From the NCBI RefSeq assembly GCF_947501415.1, contig NZ_CANMVL010000004.1, positions 62,001-126,000 on the forward strand: DNA of 64,000 bases, written 5' to 3'. Shown piece after piece: positions 1 to 8,689 of this stretch (its first letter is position 1; every line of letters begins with the position of its first letter). Made by a program: the position numbers and the translations under genes. Under the pieces are notes generated by a model. The model did no database searches. It saw only the letters and a program-made list of their open reading frames with translations, and was not told the DNA's origin. The stretch comes from an uncultured Halomonas sp. (lineage in GTDB: Bacteria; Pseudomonadota; Gammaproteobacteria; Pseudomonadales; Halomonadaceae).

Positions 1-141
1 CCGACCGTCTTGCCGCGATGGGCGACTGAGGTCGCGCCGGCGGAGGGGCGCTTCGTGGAAGTTGGCGTTTTTGCCCTCCACGTTGGAGGGCGATAAGGTA
101 AGTTCATGACCATTCATGGCATGATCTGCCAAGGAGTATTG

Positions 142-1110
142 ATGAATCTGCCACGTCGTCCTATCACCCTTGCCCTGGCTGGCGCCTTGCTGACCGCTCC
201 GCTGGCCATGACTGCTCAGGCCGAGGAGCCAGCCGAGGTACGCTTCTCCGTGCCGCCCTGGCCCGGGGTGACGGTCAAGACCGAGCTCGCCTCACAGCTG
301 CTGAATGCACTGGGGTACGAGAGTCAGTCACAGGAGGTGGGCTCCACCATCACCTATCAGGCGCTGGCCCAGGGTGAGCTCGACGCCTTCCTGGCCGCCT
401 GGCTGCCGGCCCAGCAGGGCATGTACGACACCGCCATGCAGAGCGACAATCCGCTGGTCGACCTGGGCACCAACGTAGACGGTGCACGGCTGGGCTTCGT
501 GGTACCCACCTACGTCTATGACGAAGGCTATACCTCGGCCGAGGATCTCTGCAGTGAAGAGCTGCGGGACAAGGCCGGCGGTACGCTCTACTCCATCGAG
601 GTGGGCTCGGGTACCAGCGAACTGCTGGCCGGGATGCAGGACAACGGCACCTACTGTCTCGATGAGTGGCGTCTGTCCGAGACCTCCACCACCGGCATGT
701 TCAGCCAGGCCAAGGCGAGCATGGATAGAGACGAGTGGATCGTCTTCTATGCCTGGACGCCCCACTGGGCAAGCATCGAGTATGACATTCGCTTCCTCGA
801 TGACCCTGAAGATGCCTGGGGGCCGGATGGTGGCCGCAGCGACGTTATCTCGCTGGTTACCAGCCGCTTCGCTGAAGGAAACCCCAATGCTACTCGGCTG
901 CTCGACCAGCTGGTATTCAGCGCCGATGACCAGAGTGCGATGATCTACGGCTTCAGCTACGAGGAGCGTCCGCCCGAGGAGGTGGCCCTGGAGTGGCTGC
1001 GCAACAATCCCGAGCGGGTCAAGGCCTTCCTGGAGGGCGTGACCACCCGTGATGGGGAACAGGACGCCTGGCCGGTGGTTCAGGAAGCGCTGGAGATTCC
1101 CGACGCCTGA
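142..1110 (+). CDS. Glycine betaine/proline-type ABC substrate-binding protein (OpuAC family)
   Basis: Periplasmic ligand-binding subunit of a betaine/choline-type ABC importer, 322 aa. The start is placed at the third in-frame ATG because AAGGAG lies 5 bases before it (131-136) and it is followed at once by a classical signal peptide (basic MNLPRRP, hydrophobic core, cleavage near AQA-EE at about residue 27). The mature protein shows the OpuAC pattern: RFSVPPWPGVTVKTELA near the N-terminus and the WLPAQQGMYD and WTPHW motifs that supply ligand-contacting Trp residues. No permease or ATPase gene lies next to it in this window; bases 1-30 could hold the end of an upstream gene on the same strand (stop at 28-30) but too little is visible to name it. 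The family handles compatible solutes, which fits a halophile. Confidence 0.85.
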   Translation: MNLPRRPITLALAGALLTAPLAMTAQAEEPAEVRFSVPPWPGVTVKTELASQLLNALGYESQSQEVGSTITYQALAQGELDAFLAAWLPAQQGMYDTAMQSDNPLVDLGTNVDGARLGFVVPTYVYDEGYTSAEDLCSEELRDKAGGTLYSIEVGSGTSELLAGMQDNGTYCLDEWRLSETSTTGMFSQAKASMDRDEWIVFYAWTPHWASIEYDIRFLDDPEDAWGPDGGRSDVISLVTSRFAEGNPNATRLLDQLVFSADDQSAMIYGFSYEERPPEEVALEWLRNNPERVKAFLEGVTTRDGEQDAWPVVQEALEIPDA

Positions 1111-1144
1111 ACCGGTCGCTGAGGCGCTGCCCATCGTTGCCGTA

Positions 1145-1170
1145 TCGAGGCCGCCTACGGGCGGCCTCGA
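1145..1170 (+). terminator. Hairpin downstream of betaine-binding protein gene
   Basis: An 11-bp perfect stem (1145-1155 with 1160-1170) with a TACG loop begins 35 bases after the stop. Only a short TGCTTT follows, so it is a weak intrinsic terminator at best. It separates this gene from the convergent dioxygenase gene. Confidence 0.55.
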
Positions 1171-1259
1171 TGCTTTGGAAGCATCGTGAACCAGCGTCAC
1201 GCCGTTCGGCGACGGTCCTGGCGCGCGGCGGGAGTGCCTGATCCGATGGGCTTACACAG

Positions 1260-1940
1260 CTAGAGTGCCCAGCGGCGCAGCAGGTTGTGGTAGACCCCGG
1301 TCAGCTGGATGCTGGTGGCGTGGTCGGCCCCGAGCTGCTGGTGGGTCTGCTGGATGGCCGTGTCCAGGTCAAACAGCAGGCTGCGTTGGCCCTCGTCGCG
1401 CACCATGCTCTGAATCCAGAAGAAGGCGCCGAGGCGTGCGCCACGGGTCACCGGGGTGACCCGGTGCAGGCTGGAGGCGGGATAGAGGATCAGGTCTCCC
1501 GCCGGCAGCTTGACGCTGTGCGCGCCATAGGTGTCCTCGACGACCAGCTCGCCGCCGTCATAGCTCTCCGGCTCGCTGAAGAACAGTGTGGCCGACAGAT
1601 CGGTGCGCAGGTACTCGCCGCGCTGGCGATCCATGCGCATGGCGTTGTCCACATGCAGTCCGAACGACTGCCCGCCCTGATAGCAGTTGAACAGCGGCGG
1701 AAATATCCTGGCCGGCAGGGCACCGGCGACAAACAGCGGATGGCGCTCCAGTGCCGCCAGCACCACCCTGCTCAGCCGCTGGGCCACCTCGGTCTCCTCC
1801 GGCAGCTGCAGATTGTTCTTGGCCAGAGCCGACTGGAAGCCGGCGGTGGACTTGCCGTCCTGCCAGGGCGCCTGGAGGAGCAGCTCTCGGCACTCGGCGA
1901 CCTGCGCCTGATCGAGCACCTCGGGGATATGCAGCATCAT
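1260..1940 (-). CDS. piuC: Fe(II)/2-oxoglutarate-dependent PKHD-type dioxygenase (PiuC/YbiX family)
   Basis: A 226-aa cytoplasmic dioxygenase of the PiuC/YbiX family, which is typically coded beside TonB siderophore receptors of the PiuA/Fiu type. Visible iron ligands are H96 and D98 (LHVDN) and H159 (SSLHRVTPV), with R169 as the probable 2-oxoglutarate ligand. Length is normal for the family (about 225 aa). The ATG at 1940 follows AGAGGG at 10 bases; the next codon is also ATG. It lies about 100 bases downstream of the TonB receptor gene on the same strand, so the two probably share the Fur-controlled promoter at about 4300. The natural substrate of PiuC proteins is not established. Confidence 0.88.
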   Translation of the reverse strand: MMLHIPEVLDQAQVAECRELLLQAPWQDGKSTAGFQSALAKNNLQLPEETEVAQRLSRVVLAALERHPLFVAGALPARIFPPLFNCYQGGQSFGLHVDNAMRMDRQRGEYLRTDLSATLFFSEPESYDGGELVVEDTYGAHSVKLPAGDLILYPASSLHRVTPVTRGARLGAFFWIQSMVRDEGQRSLLFDLDTAIQQTHQQLGADHATSIQLTGVYHNLLRRWAL

Positions 1941-1967
1941 GGGTCACGACCCTCTTGAATGAAGCGT

Positions 1968-1992
1968 GCCCGACCCCTGGGTGGGGTCGGGC
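1968..1992 (-). terminator. Strong intercistronic hairpin between TonB receptor and piuC
   Basis: Ten-bp perfect stem (1968-1977 with 1983-1992) and a 5-base loop in the gap between the receptor stop and the piuC start. No T run follows on the minus strand, so it may be an mRNA stabilising or attenuating hairpin and not a full terminator. Confidence 0.45.
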
Positions 1993-2038
1993 GAGGAAAG
2001 ACAACGGGCGTCACGGCCGGTTGATCAGAAACGCTGGA

Positions 2039-4261
2039 TCAGAAGCGATAGTCGAGGGTCAGGATGCCCGCGCGACCGTCGCCGATCTCCACCGCCGAGC
2101 TGCGCGATGCGGTGCCGGGGCGCGGACGCACGCGCTCGACATACTCCTCGTCGAACAGGTTGTTGACGTTGAACTGGGCGCTGAGGTTGTCGGTCACCCG
2201 ATAGGCCAGCATGGCGTTGTGCAGCCAGTAGCTGTCCACGGTGCCGGCCACGTCGGAGGCGACCTGTCGCTCCCCCACATAGCGGGCGCCATAGCCCAGC
2301 TGGAGGTCCGGGGCGATATCGTAGGTCGTCCACAGGTTGAAGCTGTGATCCGGCGTGTTGCCAAGGGAGTGACCGACGGGGTCGCGGCCGTTGGCCTGAG
2401 GCTCGGCGATCGACTTGCGTGTCTCGCTGTCGAGATAGGTGTAGTTGGCATAGACGCCCCAGGCATCGGTGAGCTGGCCGGTGACGCCCAGCTCGACCCC
2501 CTGTACCCGCTGCTCGCCGGCCAGCCGGAGGTCGTCGTTGGCATCCTGCTCACGCACGTTGTCATTGTCGACCCGGAACAGCGCACCCTCCAGGCCCAGC
2601 CGACCCTCCATGAACTCCCACTTGGTGCCCAGCTCCCAGGTCGAGCTCTCCTCGGGCGACAGGTTCTCGCCACCATTGCCCCGGGGCAGGCCGCCCGAGG
2701 TGGCCAGGTTTTCCGCGGAGGGGGCAAAGGAGGTGCCGTAGGCGAGGTAGACGCGGCCGTTGTCTGCCGGCTTGTAGACCACCCCGGCGCGCCCGCTGAG
2801 CTCCTTGTCGCGGGTGGATTGGCGCTCGTTGCTCTCCTTGTCGATCGCCTCGCCGTCGATCCAGTCGTGGCGCAGGCCCAGGCTCAGGTCCCACTGCGGG
2901 TCCAGGGTGATGGTGTCGAACACATAGAGTGCCTGATTATTCAGCGTCGCCTCGTCGGCGCCACGCGGCGTATAGGTGGTGTCGCCGTCCCAGCGGCCCG
3001 GCGGGTTGGAGAGGTCATAGCCGCCGTCGGGATAGGGGTGCGCGTCGCTACCCAGACCCAGATTGGAGGCGGTGCGATCGTAGGTCTCGCGGGATACCTC
3101 GGCACCCACCAGCAGCTCATGCTCGAAGCCCGCGGTGTCGAAGCGGGTGGTCAGGTGGGTCTGGTTGATCCACATCTCCGTGGTCACGTCCCGTCGGTAG
3201 GCCTGGGGGCCGGCCGGCTCGTAGTGTCCCGGTAGCAGGCCGGGAGCGGTGCGATCGACATGCGCCGCCGAGATGGTGGTGTCCCGGTCGAGATGGGTGT
3301 AGCGCGTCTTGTTCTCCAGCCAGGTCCTGTCGCTGACATCGTGCTCCAGGGTGAGCGTGGCGATATTGCTCTCGATCCTCTCCTCGTCGAGGTCGCGCCA
3401 GCCGTAGTAGGCCTCGTGATCGACGCCGGACAGCACCTTGCCGTTCTCCGCCGGCAGGCCGTAGTCCGGCAGGTTGTCATCCTTCTGGTAGACATAGCTC
3501 AGGGTCGCACGGGTGGCATCGCTCAGCCCCAGGGTCAGCGAGGGTGCGATGCCAAGGCGCTCGCGACCGATATCATCGCGGCCCGGCACGTCATTTTCAT
3601 GGGCCATCAGGTTCAGGCGCAGGGCACTGCCTTGCCCCACGCCATCCAGCGTCTGGTTGGCATCGAGGGTCAGGCGGCGGTAGTCGTCGCTGCCCAGCCC
3701 CAGGCCGGCATCCACGAAGCTGCGGTTCTTGGGGGTCTTGCTGATCATGTTGACCACCCCGCCGGCGGTGCCCGCGCCGCCGAATACCGAACTCGGGCCC
3801 TTGATCACCTCGACGCGCTCGGTGTTGAACATGTCGGTGCGGTTGTTCTGGCTGCTGTCGCGCAGGCCATCCACCTTCATGTTGGCGTTGGCACTGAAGC
3901 CGCGGATGTTGATCTTGTCACCCGAGCCGCCGCCGCCCTCGCCGGCGTCGAAGGTGATGCCCGACACATTGGAGAGCACCTGGCGCAGGCTCAGCGCCTG
4001 CTGCTCCTCGATCACCTGCTCGGGCACCACGCTGACCGTCTGGGGCGTATCCAGCAGCGGCTTGACGTACTTGCCGGATGCCGAACGCTCGCTCTTGTAG
4101 CCGGTATCGCTGTACTCGCCGATTACCGTCAGCGATTCGAGCTCTATCGCCTCACTGGACTGGGCGATGGCGGGGGCGGCGGCCGACGCCATGGCAAGAC
4201 CCGCCGCCGAGGCCAGCAGACGGTAGGGGGAGCGTTGGACAGATGTGATACCAGGTTTCAC
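2039..4261 (-). CDS. TonB-dependent siderophore receptor (Fiu/PiuA-like)
   Basis: Outer-membrane beta-barrel receptor for ferric siderophores, 740 aa. A GTG start at 4261 is preferred over upstream in-frame starts because AAGGA lies 8 bases before it and a signal peptide follows directly (basic start, hydrophobic LLASAAGLAMASAAAPAIA). The TonB-box region (ELESLTVIG) comes right after the signal, then the plug domain (TPQTVSVVPEQVIEEQ, RGFSANANMKVDGLRD, RVEVIKGPSSVFGGAGTAGGVVN) and a barrel ending in LTLDYRF with the C-terminal aromatic residue needed for barrel assembly. The plug motifs match the siderophore-receptor class. It is followed by piuC, as in catecholate receptor loci, so ferric catecholates are a reasonable but unproven substrate. 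Confidence 0.93.
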   Translation of the reverse strand: MKPGITSVQRSPYRLLASAAGLAMASAAAPAIAQSSEAIELESLTVIGEYSDTGYKSERSASGKYVKPLLDTPQTVSVVPEQVIEEQQALSLRQVLSNVSGITFDAGEGGGGSGDKINIRGFSANANMKVDGLRDSSQNNRTDMFNTERVEVIKGPSSVFGGAGTAGGVVNMISKTPKNRSFVDAGLGLGSDDYRRLTLDANQTLDGVGQGSALRLNLMAHENDVPGRDDIGRERLGIAPSLTLGLSDATRATLSYVYQKDDNLPDYGLPAENGKVLSGVDHEAYYGWRDLDEERIESNIATLTLEHDVSDRTWLENKTRYTHLDRDTTISAAHVDRTAPGLLPGHYEPAGPQAYRRDVTTEMWINQTHLTTRFDTAGFEHELLVGAEVSRETYDRTASNLGLGSDAHPYPDGGYDLSNPPGRWDGDTTYTPRGADEATLNNQALYVFDTITLDPQWDLSLGLRHDWIDGEAIDKESNERQSTRDKELSGRAGVVYKPADNGRVYLAYGTSFAPSAENLATSGGLPRGNGGENLSPEESSTWELGTKWEFMEGRLGLEGALFRVDNDNVREQDANDDLRLAGEQRVQGVELGVTGQLTDAWGVYANYTYLDSETRKSIAEPQANGRDPVGHSLGNTPDHSFNLWTTYDIAPDLQLGYGARYVGERQVASDVAGTVDSYWLHNAMLAYRVTDNLSAQFNVNNLFDEEYVERVRPRPGTASRSSAVEIGDGRAGILTLDYRF

Positions 4262-4293
4262 TGCACAGTTCCTTGTCAGGGGAGGTGGTGGAA

Positions 4294-4308
4294 GAGAACT
4301 ATTATCAG
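4294..4308 (-). promoter_or_regulatory. Fur-box-like site upstream of TonB receptor
   Basis: On the coding strand TGATAAT-A-GTTCTC gives a perfect left half and a degenerate right half of the 7-1-7 Fur consensus. A second TGAGAAT (one base from TGATAAT) lies at 4319-4325. Both are 33-64 bases before the chosen GTG start, in the expected promoter zone of an iron-uptake gene. Confidence 0.55.
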
Positions 4309-4382
4309 AAAGCGACACATTCTCATTTGCACCAACTGCACAGTCAATCACTTTTTTTCCATATTCTCTGCCGAATGCTCGC

Positions 4383-5582
4383 TCAGTAGCCGGTCATCTC
4401 GAGATATCCGACTCCCACTCGTTCGCCGCCATCATGATCGCGGGCGACCACCTCGCCCTCCCAGTAGGGCACCGTGGTCTCCATCCAGCGCTCGGCATGG
4501 GGCGCCTCGACGATCAGATCGAGGTCGCGCCCGGGTACCTTAAGGCGCCAGCGGGTAGGCATCTCGCGGCCTGCCACGCGGGCGGTGGCCAACGGGGTCA
4601 TCGCCAGCTCCTGCGAATCCAGCGGATGGGTGATGCCATCCGCCAGGATCCAGCTGCCGGAACGGTAGTCATCACCGTCGTTTCCGCCGCCACGCAGCCG
4701 GAAGGCCATCAGGCGGTGGCCGCTATCGAGGTGCAGCGAGAACCAGTCCCAGCCCGTCTGATCGGGGCTCAGCAGCTGGCTGCTCCACTCGCGGTCGAGC
4801 CAGCCTCGGCCGCTGACCTCGCGCGTCTTGCCGGCCAGGGTCACCTCACCCTCGATATGCCAGAAGGGCTGGCTGTAGTAATGGGAGCCCTGACCGTCGG
4901 CCGACTTCTGGCTGAAGCCGTCGTCGCCATGTCGTACCAGGGGACCCTTCGCCGTCAGCTCGAGACGATAGCCGAAGCGCTTGTCGCCTTCACCATCGAA
5001 GGCGGCGAGCCTCAGCCGCTCGAAGGTGTCGGCCTCGGGGTCGCTGACATCGCTGGCCAGCACCCAGTCATCGATCCAGGCCCGGAAGGGGTGGGCGGAC
5101 GCACCGGCCTGGCTGGCCGCCTGCCTGGGAGAGGTCGTCGAGTGGCTGCGCGCGAAGCGCTCGCTGACGGCGTGCTGCTCCCCCCGGGAGACGGCCAGAT
5201 GTGCCATCCATAGCTGATCGGCCACCCAGGGGGTCGGCTCGGAAGGCGTCTCCGTGGGGGCCGTTCCCGGTGGCAAGAGCGCCTGGCGGAACAGGGTCCA
5301 CTGCAGCCCCAGCGGCTCGCCCTGCTCATCCTCCAGGTTGGCGGTGAGATACCACCACTCGATGCGGTAGTCGGGGTGCGCGCCATGATCCGCGGGAAAG
5401 TGCAGAGGCGTGCCGGGACTGGCCTGCATGAAACCGCCATCGCTCTCGCCCAGTCCGGCGAAGCCGGCGCTCGGGCGCTCGGGTGGAGCGTCGTCGCATC
5501 CGGTCAGGAGCAGGAGAGCGCCCAGTAGTGAGCCCAGCAACAACACCGCTCGCCAAGACCGCCAGCTAGCACGAACCGGCAT
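4383..5582 (-). CDS. Lipocalin-like lipoprotein (AttH / CrtC-type predicted secreted hydrolase)
   Basis: A 399-aa lipoprotein: hydrophobic signal followed by the lipobox LLTG-C at about residue 29. The body has the AttH/CrtC double-lipocalin pattern, with HPDYRIEWWYLTANL near residue 70, LGLQWTLFRQAL, and SGRGWLDREWSSQ plus WDWFSLHLDSGHRLMAFRLR in the second half. The family was first annotated as carotenoid 1,2-hydratase or secreted hydrolase, and its exact activity is unknown in most bacteria. Homologues usually follow an FtsX-type permease and its ATPase; here those genes lie 6.4 kb upstream on the same strand, with the amine dehydrogenase cluster in between. The likely role is in envelope lipid trafficking or binding. 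Confidence 0.8.
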   Translation of the reverse strand: MPVRASWRSWRAVLLLGSLLGALLLLTGCDDAPPERPSAGFAGLGESDGGFMQASPGTPLHFPADHGAHPDYRIEWWYLTANLEDEQGEPLGLQWTLFRQALLPPGTAPTETPSEPTPWVADQLWMAHLAVSRGEQHAVSERFARSHSTTSPRQAASQAGASAHPFRAWIDDWVLASDVSDPEADTFERLRLAAFDGEGDKRFGYRLELTAKGPLVRHGDDGFSQKSADGQGSHYYSQPFWHIEGEVTLAGKTREVSGRGWLDREWSSQLLSPDQTGWDWFSLHLDSGHRLMAFRLRGGGNDGDDYRSGSWILADGITHPLDSQELAMTPLATARVAGREMPTRWRLKVPGRDLDLIVEAPHAERWMETTVPYWEGEVVARDHDGGERVGVGYLEMTGY

Positions 5583-5670
5583 GTGTATCGCTCCTTGAGG
5601 TAGATGGTCCCTACAGTAGCGCCGTCGTCCAGCGGTGTGAACGGTGTGGCGACTCGCTATGAATGAGGGG

Positions 5671-5694
5671 TGCCTCGCATCCGTGGGCGAGGCA
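5671..5694 (-). terminator. Possible hairpin terminator after amine-dehydrogenase cluster
   Basis: Eight-bp stem (5671-5678 with 5687-5694) with an 8-base loop, starting 9 bases after the pentahaem cytochrome stop. No T tract follows, so support is weak; it could also be an attenuator ahead of the lipocalin gene. Confidence 0.35.
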
Positions 5695-5702
5695 ACGTCC
5701 GG

Positions 5703-6194
5703 TTAGTCAGCGGGCCTGGGCCGGGAGATGACCCGGTCATGATAGCGGTGGCAGCTTGCGCAGCTGTTGAAGTCGAGTCCCAGGTGATAGTCGTGGTCGG
5801 TGACGATGCCGGCATGGCATAGGGTGCATTGGTCGGTGGGCAGCGCGCTGGCGAAACCGTCACCGGCGCGAACATGCCCGTTATGGCAGTCCAGGCAGCC
5901 ATCCGCTCGGGTGTGCCAGGGGGAGTCACCGCGGCCAACGACGGAGAGGTACTCGGGCGAGTGGGCTCGCTGCTCGCCGAGCACTTCCTCGTGGCAGCCC
6001 TGGCAGCCGGTGATCAGCGTGGCCTGGCTGCTGTTGATACTGAGGTGACAGTCGGCGCACTCGAGGCCGACATGGCCCCGGGAGAGCGGTGCCGGGCTGG
6101 CGGCGCGCTGCCATTGCCCCAGCATCAGCAGGGCGGCGCCGGCCAGCAGGGCCAGCAACAGACTGATAAACAGAAGGCGTTGGCTGGAGATCAT
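5703..6194 (-). CDS. Membrane-anchored pentahaem c-type cytochrome
   Basis: A 163-aa protein with an N-terminal transmembrane anchor (about residues 7-26) and five CxxCH haem sites at 46-50, 64-68, 100-104, 123-127 and 145-149. Extra His residues (for example HDYH at 134-137) could be distal ligands. The layout resembles small NapC/NrfH- or c3-like quinol-linked cytochromes, but I do not recognise an exact family. It is the last gene of the amine dehydrogenase cluster, 15 bases after the flavin/membrane fusion gene, with a GAGGGCGG ribosome site. It may carry electrons between the membrane fusion protein and periplasmic acceptors, or take part in cofactor maturation; both are inference. Confidence 0.8.
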   Translation of the reverse strand: MISSQRLLFISLLLALLAGAALLMLGQWQRAASPAPLSRGHVGLECADCHLSINSSQATLITGCQGCHEEVLGEQRAHSPEYLSVVGRGDSPWHTRADGCLDCHNGHVRAGDGFASALPTDQCTLCHAGIVTDHDYHLGLDFNSCASCHRYHDRVISRPRPAD

Positions 6195-6209
6195 TGTCGG
6201 TAGCCGCCC

Positions 6210-8084
6210 TCAATATTGATAGATGAATACCAGATGCAGCAGCGTCGCCACCAGCAGGAGCAGCGTGGCAACCCGATGGCCAAGACGCAGCAGGAACGGC
6301 CGCCGGTGCAGCATCACCAGGGCACCGCTCAGTACGACCAGCAGCATCAGTGCGATGAGCCCGGCGTTCAGTCCGGCACCGCTGGAAAGGCCACCCAGGG
6401 CGTGCAGGGGCATCAGCAGCAGGGCGCCGCCCCCCAGCAGGCCATGCCACCAGTAGCGACGGGGACCTCCGCGGATCACCAGCGTCAGCAGGATGGCGAG
6501 GAGCAGCAGATAGCCGCTGAGCTCCCGGACGATGGCATCGGTCATCAGGCGGTAGGCCGTGAAGACATGCGTCGGGAGCACGCTGTCGGGAACCGGCCAG
6601 ACCGGCAGCGCCCCCAGCACGCCGACGAGGAGTAGCGTCGTCACCGCCATCGACCAGCGCATCAGGCGCCTGCGCCACGGGCGGCGGCCGGCCAGGTCGG
6701 CGATCTCATCGAGGCAGTTGCCGCAGTAGTCGCCCGCTCGGGTGGCCTGGCGGATCATCGCAGGGTCGCTGCCATGCTCGGCGATGGCCGCCCGAATGGC
6801 CGAGTGGCGAACACCGGCGCAACGACAGACCAGGGGGTCGGAGGGACGGCGCGGCGGTAGCCAGGCCAGCCAGCGCAGTCCCACCATTTCGGTTCGGCTG
6901 AGTGTGCCATGGTCTGACCAACGTTCGGTGAGCCGCCTGGCCTGAGGGGAGGGCAGCAGCGCCTCGAAGGCAACGATGCGCTGCTGTTGTAGCGTCGCGC
7001 GCAGTACGCGTGTTCCGCGTCGCACAGTGAGCGCCTCTCCCTCCGTGGGTGTAGCGCTTGAGGTCGAGACCGAAGGCGGGTGCGGCCCGGCCACGACCAG
7101 CCGGGTGTCATCCCCCAACCGGCACTCCCGAAGCAGCCCTTCCGGGGGCGGTGGTGGCGGCTCGCCAGCGGCCGCGGCGAGGGCCAGGTCGGCGAGGTAA
7201 AGGACCTGAACGATATTTCCCCGCATCGATGGCCAGGGCGGCTGGGCGCAGTCGCCCACGGCGAAGATCCTGGGGTCACTGGGGCTACGCATGTCGGCAT
7301 TGACCAGAATGCCCTCGTCGGTGGCGAGCCCCGCCTCCCCGGCCAGTCGCGTATTGGGGGTGATGCCGCAGGCCAGCACGACGCGTCGTGTTGTCAGGGA
7401 TCGGCCGTCTGCCAGCAACACGCCGGTCACCCTGTGGCGGCCCAGCAGGCGATGCGGCGGCGCCTGCTCCAGTACCCGGACACCGCGTATCTCGAGATGC
7501 CGAACGACGCTGGCGCCGATGTCGGGGCTTAGATAGCGCCTCAGTAACCGGCGACGTGCGATCAGGGTGACGCTGGTGCGTCCCGCCGCCAGGGCGGCGA
7601 GTTCGACGGCGAGCAGGCCGCCGCCCACGATCAGCAGAGATTCCCGATGATCCAGGGCGTCGAGCAGGGTGTTGAGCTGGCGGCGGGTATAGAGGGTCTG
7701 CACTCCGGTGAGCCGGCTTCCGAGTAGCGTGGGCCAGCGGGGCGAGGCGCCCAGGGCGAGGAACAGGCGAGAGTAATCATGGGCCTGGCCGGTCTCATCG
7801 ATGACCCGGTGGTTATTCCGATCGATCCTTACCGCTCGGCGCCCGGAAAGCAGACGGAGCCCTGTTGTCGGCGGCAAGGGGCCGGGGTTCGTAGGCGTGC
7901 CCGGAGACACGCGAGCGGAGTGGGAGGGATCGAAGGACAGAGGGGCGAGCAGTTGCGGACGCGCCTCGGTGGCCTGGGGGCTATCGGGGTCGGCGTCCAG
8001 CACTAGCACCTCCTCGTGCCGGGCCAGCCGGCGCGCCAGGTGCATGCCGGCTGGCCCGGCGCCGATGACTATCGGCGTGGCCAC
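6210..8084 (-). CDS. FAD/NAD(P) oxidoreductase with BFD-type [2Fe-2S] site fused to a multi-helix membrane domain
   Basis: A 624-aa fusion. N-terminal FAD site VIGAGPAGMHLA (about residues 6-17), a nucleotide-binding GGGLLAVELAAL in the middle and an FAD C-motif (IFAVGDCAQ) mark a NirB/rubredoxin-reductase-like flavoprotein. Four Cys (420, 422, 454, 457; CxC...CxxC) match the BFD-like [2Fe-2S] domain. The last 150 residues form about five hydrophobic helices with His residues (THVF, WWHG, PLHALG, GHRV, LLHLVF) that could bind haem b. The GTG at 8084 is chosen because FAD-fold residues start at once and GGGGG lies 7 bases upstream; an in-frame TTG at 8114 is the alternative. Its place after the monohaem cytochrome gene suggests it links cytosolic reductant or the quinone pool with the periplasmic amine-oxidising chain. 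The family is unassigned. Confidence 0.75.
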   Translation of the reverse strand: MATPIVIGAGPAGMHLARRLARHEEVLVLDADPDSPQATEARPQLLAPLSFDPSHSARVSPGTPTNPGPLPPTTGLRLLSGRRAVRIDRNNHRVIDETGQAHDYSRLFLALGASPRWPTLLGSRLTGVQTLYTRRQLNTLLDALDHRESLLIVGGGLLAVELAALAAGRTSVTLIARRRLLRRYLSPDIGASVVRHLEIRGVRVLEQAPPHRLLGRHRVTGVLLADGRSLTTRRVVLACGITPNTRLAGEAGLATDEGILVNADMRSPSDPRIFAVGDCAQPPWPSMRGNIVQVLYLADLALAAAAGEPPPPPPEGLLRECRLGDDTRLVVAGPHPPSVSTSSATPTEGEALTVRRGTRVLRATLQQQRIVAFEALLPSPQARRLTERWSDHGTLSRTEMVGLRWLAWLPPRRPSDPLVCRCAGVRHSAIRAAIAEHGSDPAMIRQATRAGDYCGNCLDEIADLAGRRPWRRRLMRWSMAVTTLLLVGVLGALPVWPVPDSVLPTHVFTAYRLMTDAIVRELSGYLLLLAILLTLVIRGGPRRYWWHGLLGGGALLLMPLHALGGLSSGAGLNAGLIALMLLVVLSGALVMLHRRPFLLRLGHRVATLLLLVATLLHLVFIYQY

Positions 8085-8138
8085 GCGTGAGCCCCCTGTT
8101 GCCGGCCTGGGCAAGGGCTGCCCGTTGCGGCGTTAACG

Positions 8139-8684
8139 CTAGGGGCGATCCTTGAGGCCATCATGAATGGCAATGTCCTTGGCCCGCATGCGGTCGAGCA
8201 GCACATCGCGGGTCTCCTCGACCTTGCCGAGCGGTTGGGCACGCAGTGCCGCCACCTCCTCGGCGGTGTAGGGCGTGAACTCCTCGGGTTTGCTGGTGCC
8301 GGCGATGCCGTCGGTGATAATCCAGTTGATCAACTCGGCCAGCTGGTCGTCGGCGAAGCTCGAGTAGGCCGAGCCTGGCACCTGGACGAGGAACTCCCGG
8401 CCGCCTTCGACTGACAGGAAGTGACCGACGAAGTCCTTCATGCGGGGAATGTCGTTCTTGCGCTCGCCTTCGCCATCGGCCAGGTGGCAGCCGCCACATT
8501 CAAGCTGATAGTAGACCTCGGGGCGGTAGACCATCTGGTGTGGTGGGGCCGGTCGTATCTCATTGCCCGGTGCCGGCTTGGTGTTGGGCATGGGCAGGCT
8601 TTGTGCGGCCAGCGAGCTGGCCGCGATCAAGCTGAATAGTCCCACCAGCGTTCTGGCGCCGTTGGAAATACGTAGCGTCATCAT
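8139..8684 (-). CDS. Periplasmic monohaem cytochrome c, probable amine dehydrogenase electron acceptor
   Basis: A 181-aa secreted cytochrome with signal peptide (cleavage near LAA-QS, about residue 27) and a single haem site C63-GGC-H67. The start at the double ATG (8684/8681) lies 5 bases after the aauA stop, so translation is coupled. In the Alcaligenes faecalis aau region a small periplasmic monohaem cytochrome gene also follows aauA, and it is a plausible acceptor for electrons from the TTQ cofactor in the absence of an amicyanin or azurin gene. Candidate axial Met residues are present (for example in PRMKDF), but the true ligand cannot be told from sequence. Confidence 0.82.
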   Translation of the reverse strand: MMTLRISNGARTLVGLFSLIAASSLAAQSLPMPNTKPAPGNEIRPAPPHQMVYRPEVYYQLECGGCHLADGEGERKNDIPRMKDFVGHFLSVEGGREFLVQVPGSAYSSFADDQLAELINWIITDGIAGTSKPEEFTPYTAEEVAALRAQPLGKVEETRDVLLDRMRAKDIAIHDGLKDRP

Positions 8685-8689
8685 GGCAA

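Noticed and set aside
1-30. Possible 3' end of a plus-strand gene (stop at 28-30)
   Set aside because: Only nine codons are visible and no family can be read from them.
73-91. 8-bp hairpin GCCCTCCA/TGGAGGGC just upstream of the betaine-binding protein gene
   Set aside because: T bases precede, not follow, the stem on the plus strand, and A bases follow it on the minus strand, so it is not a terminator on either strand. No known operator matches. Left as an unexplained hairpin.
1751-3235. Long plus-strand reading frame opposite the TonB receptor
   Set aside because: Antisense shadow of a high-GC gene: no ribosome site, no recognisable domain, low-complexity composition. The same reasoning rejects the many other long antisense frames (for example 328-1200, 3260-4543, 26401-27585, 41097-42782, 60915-62318).
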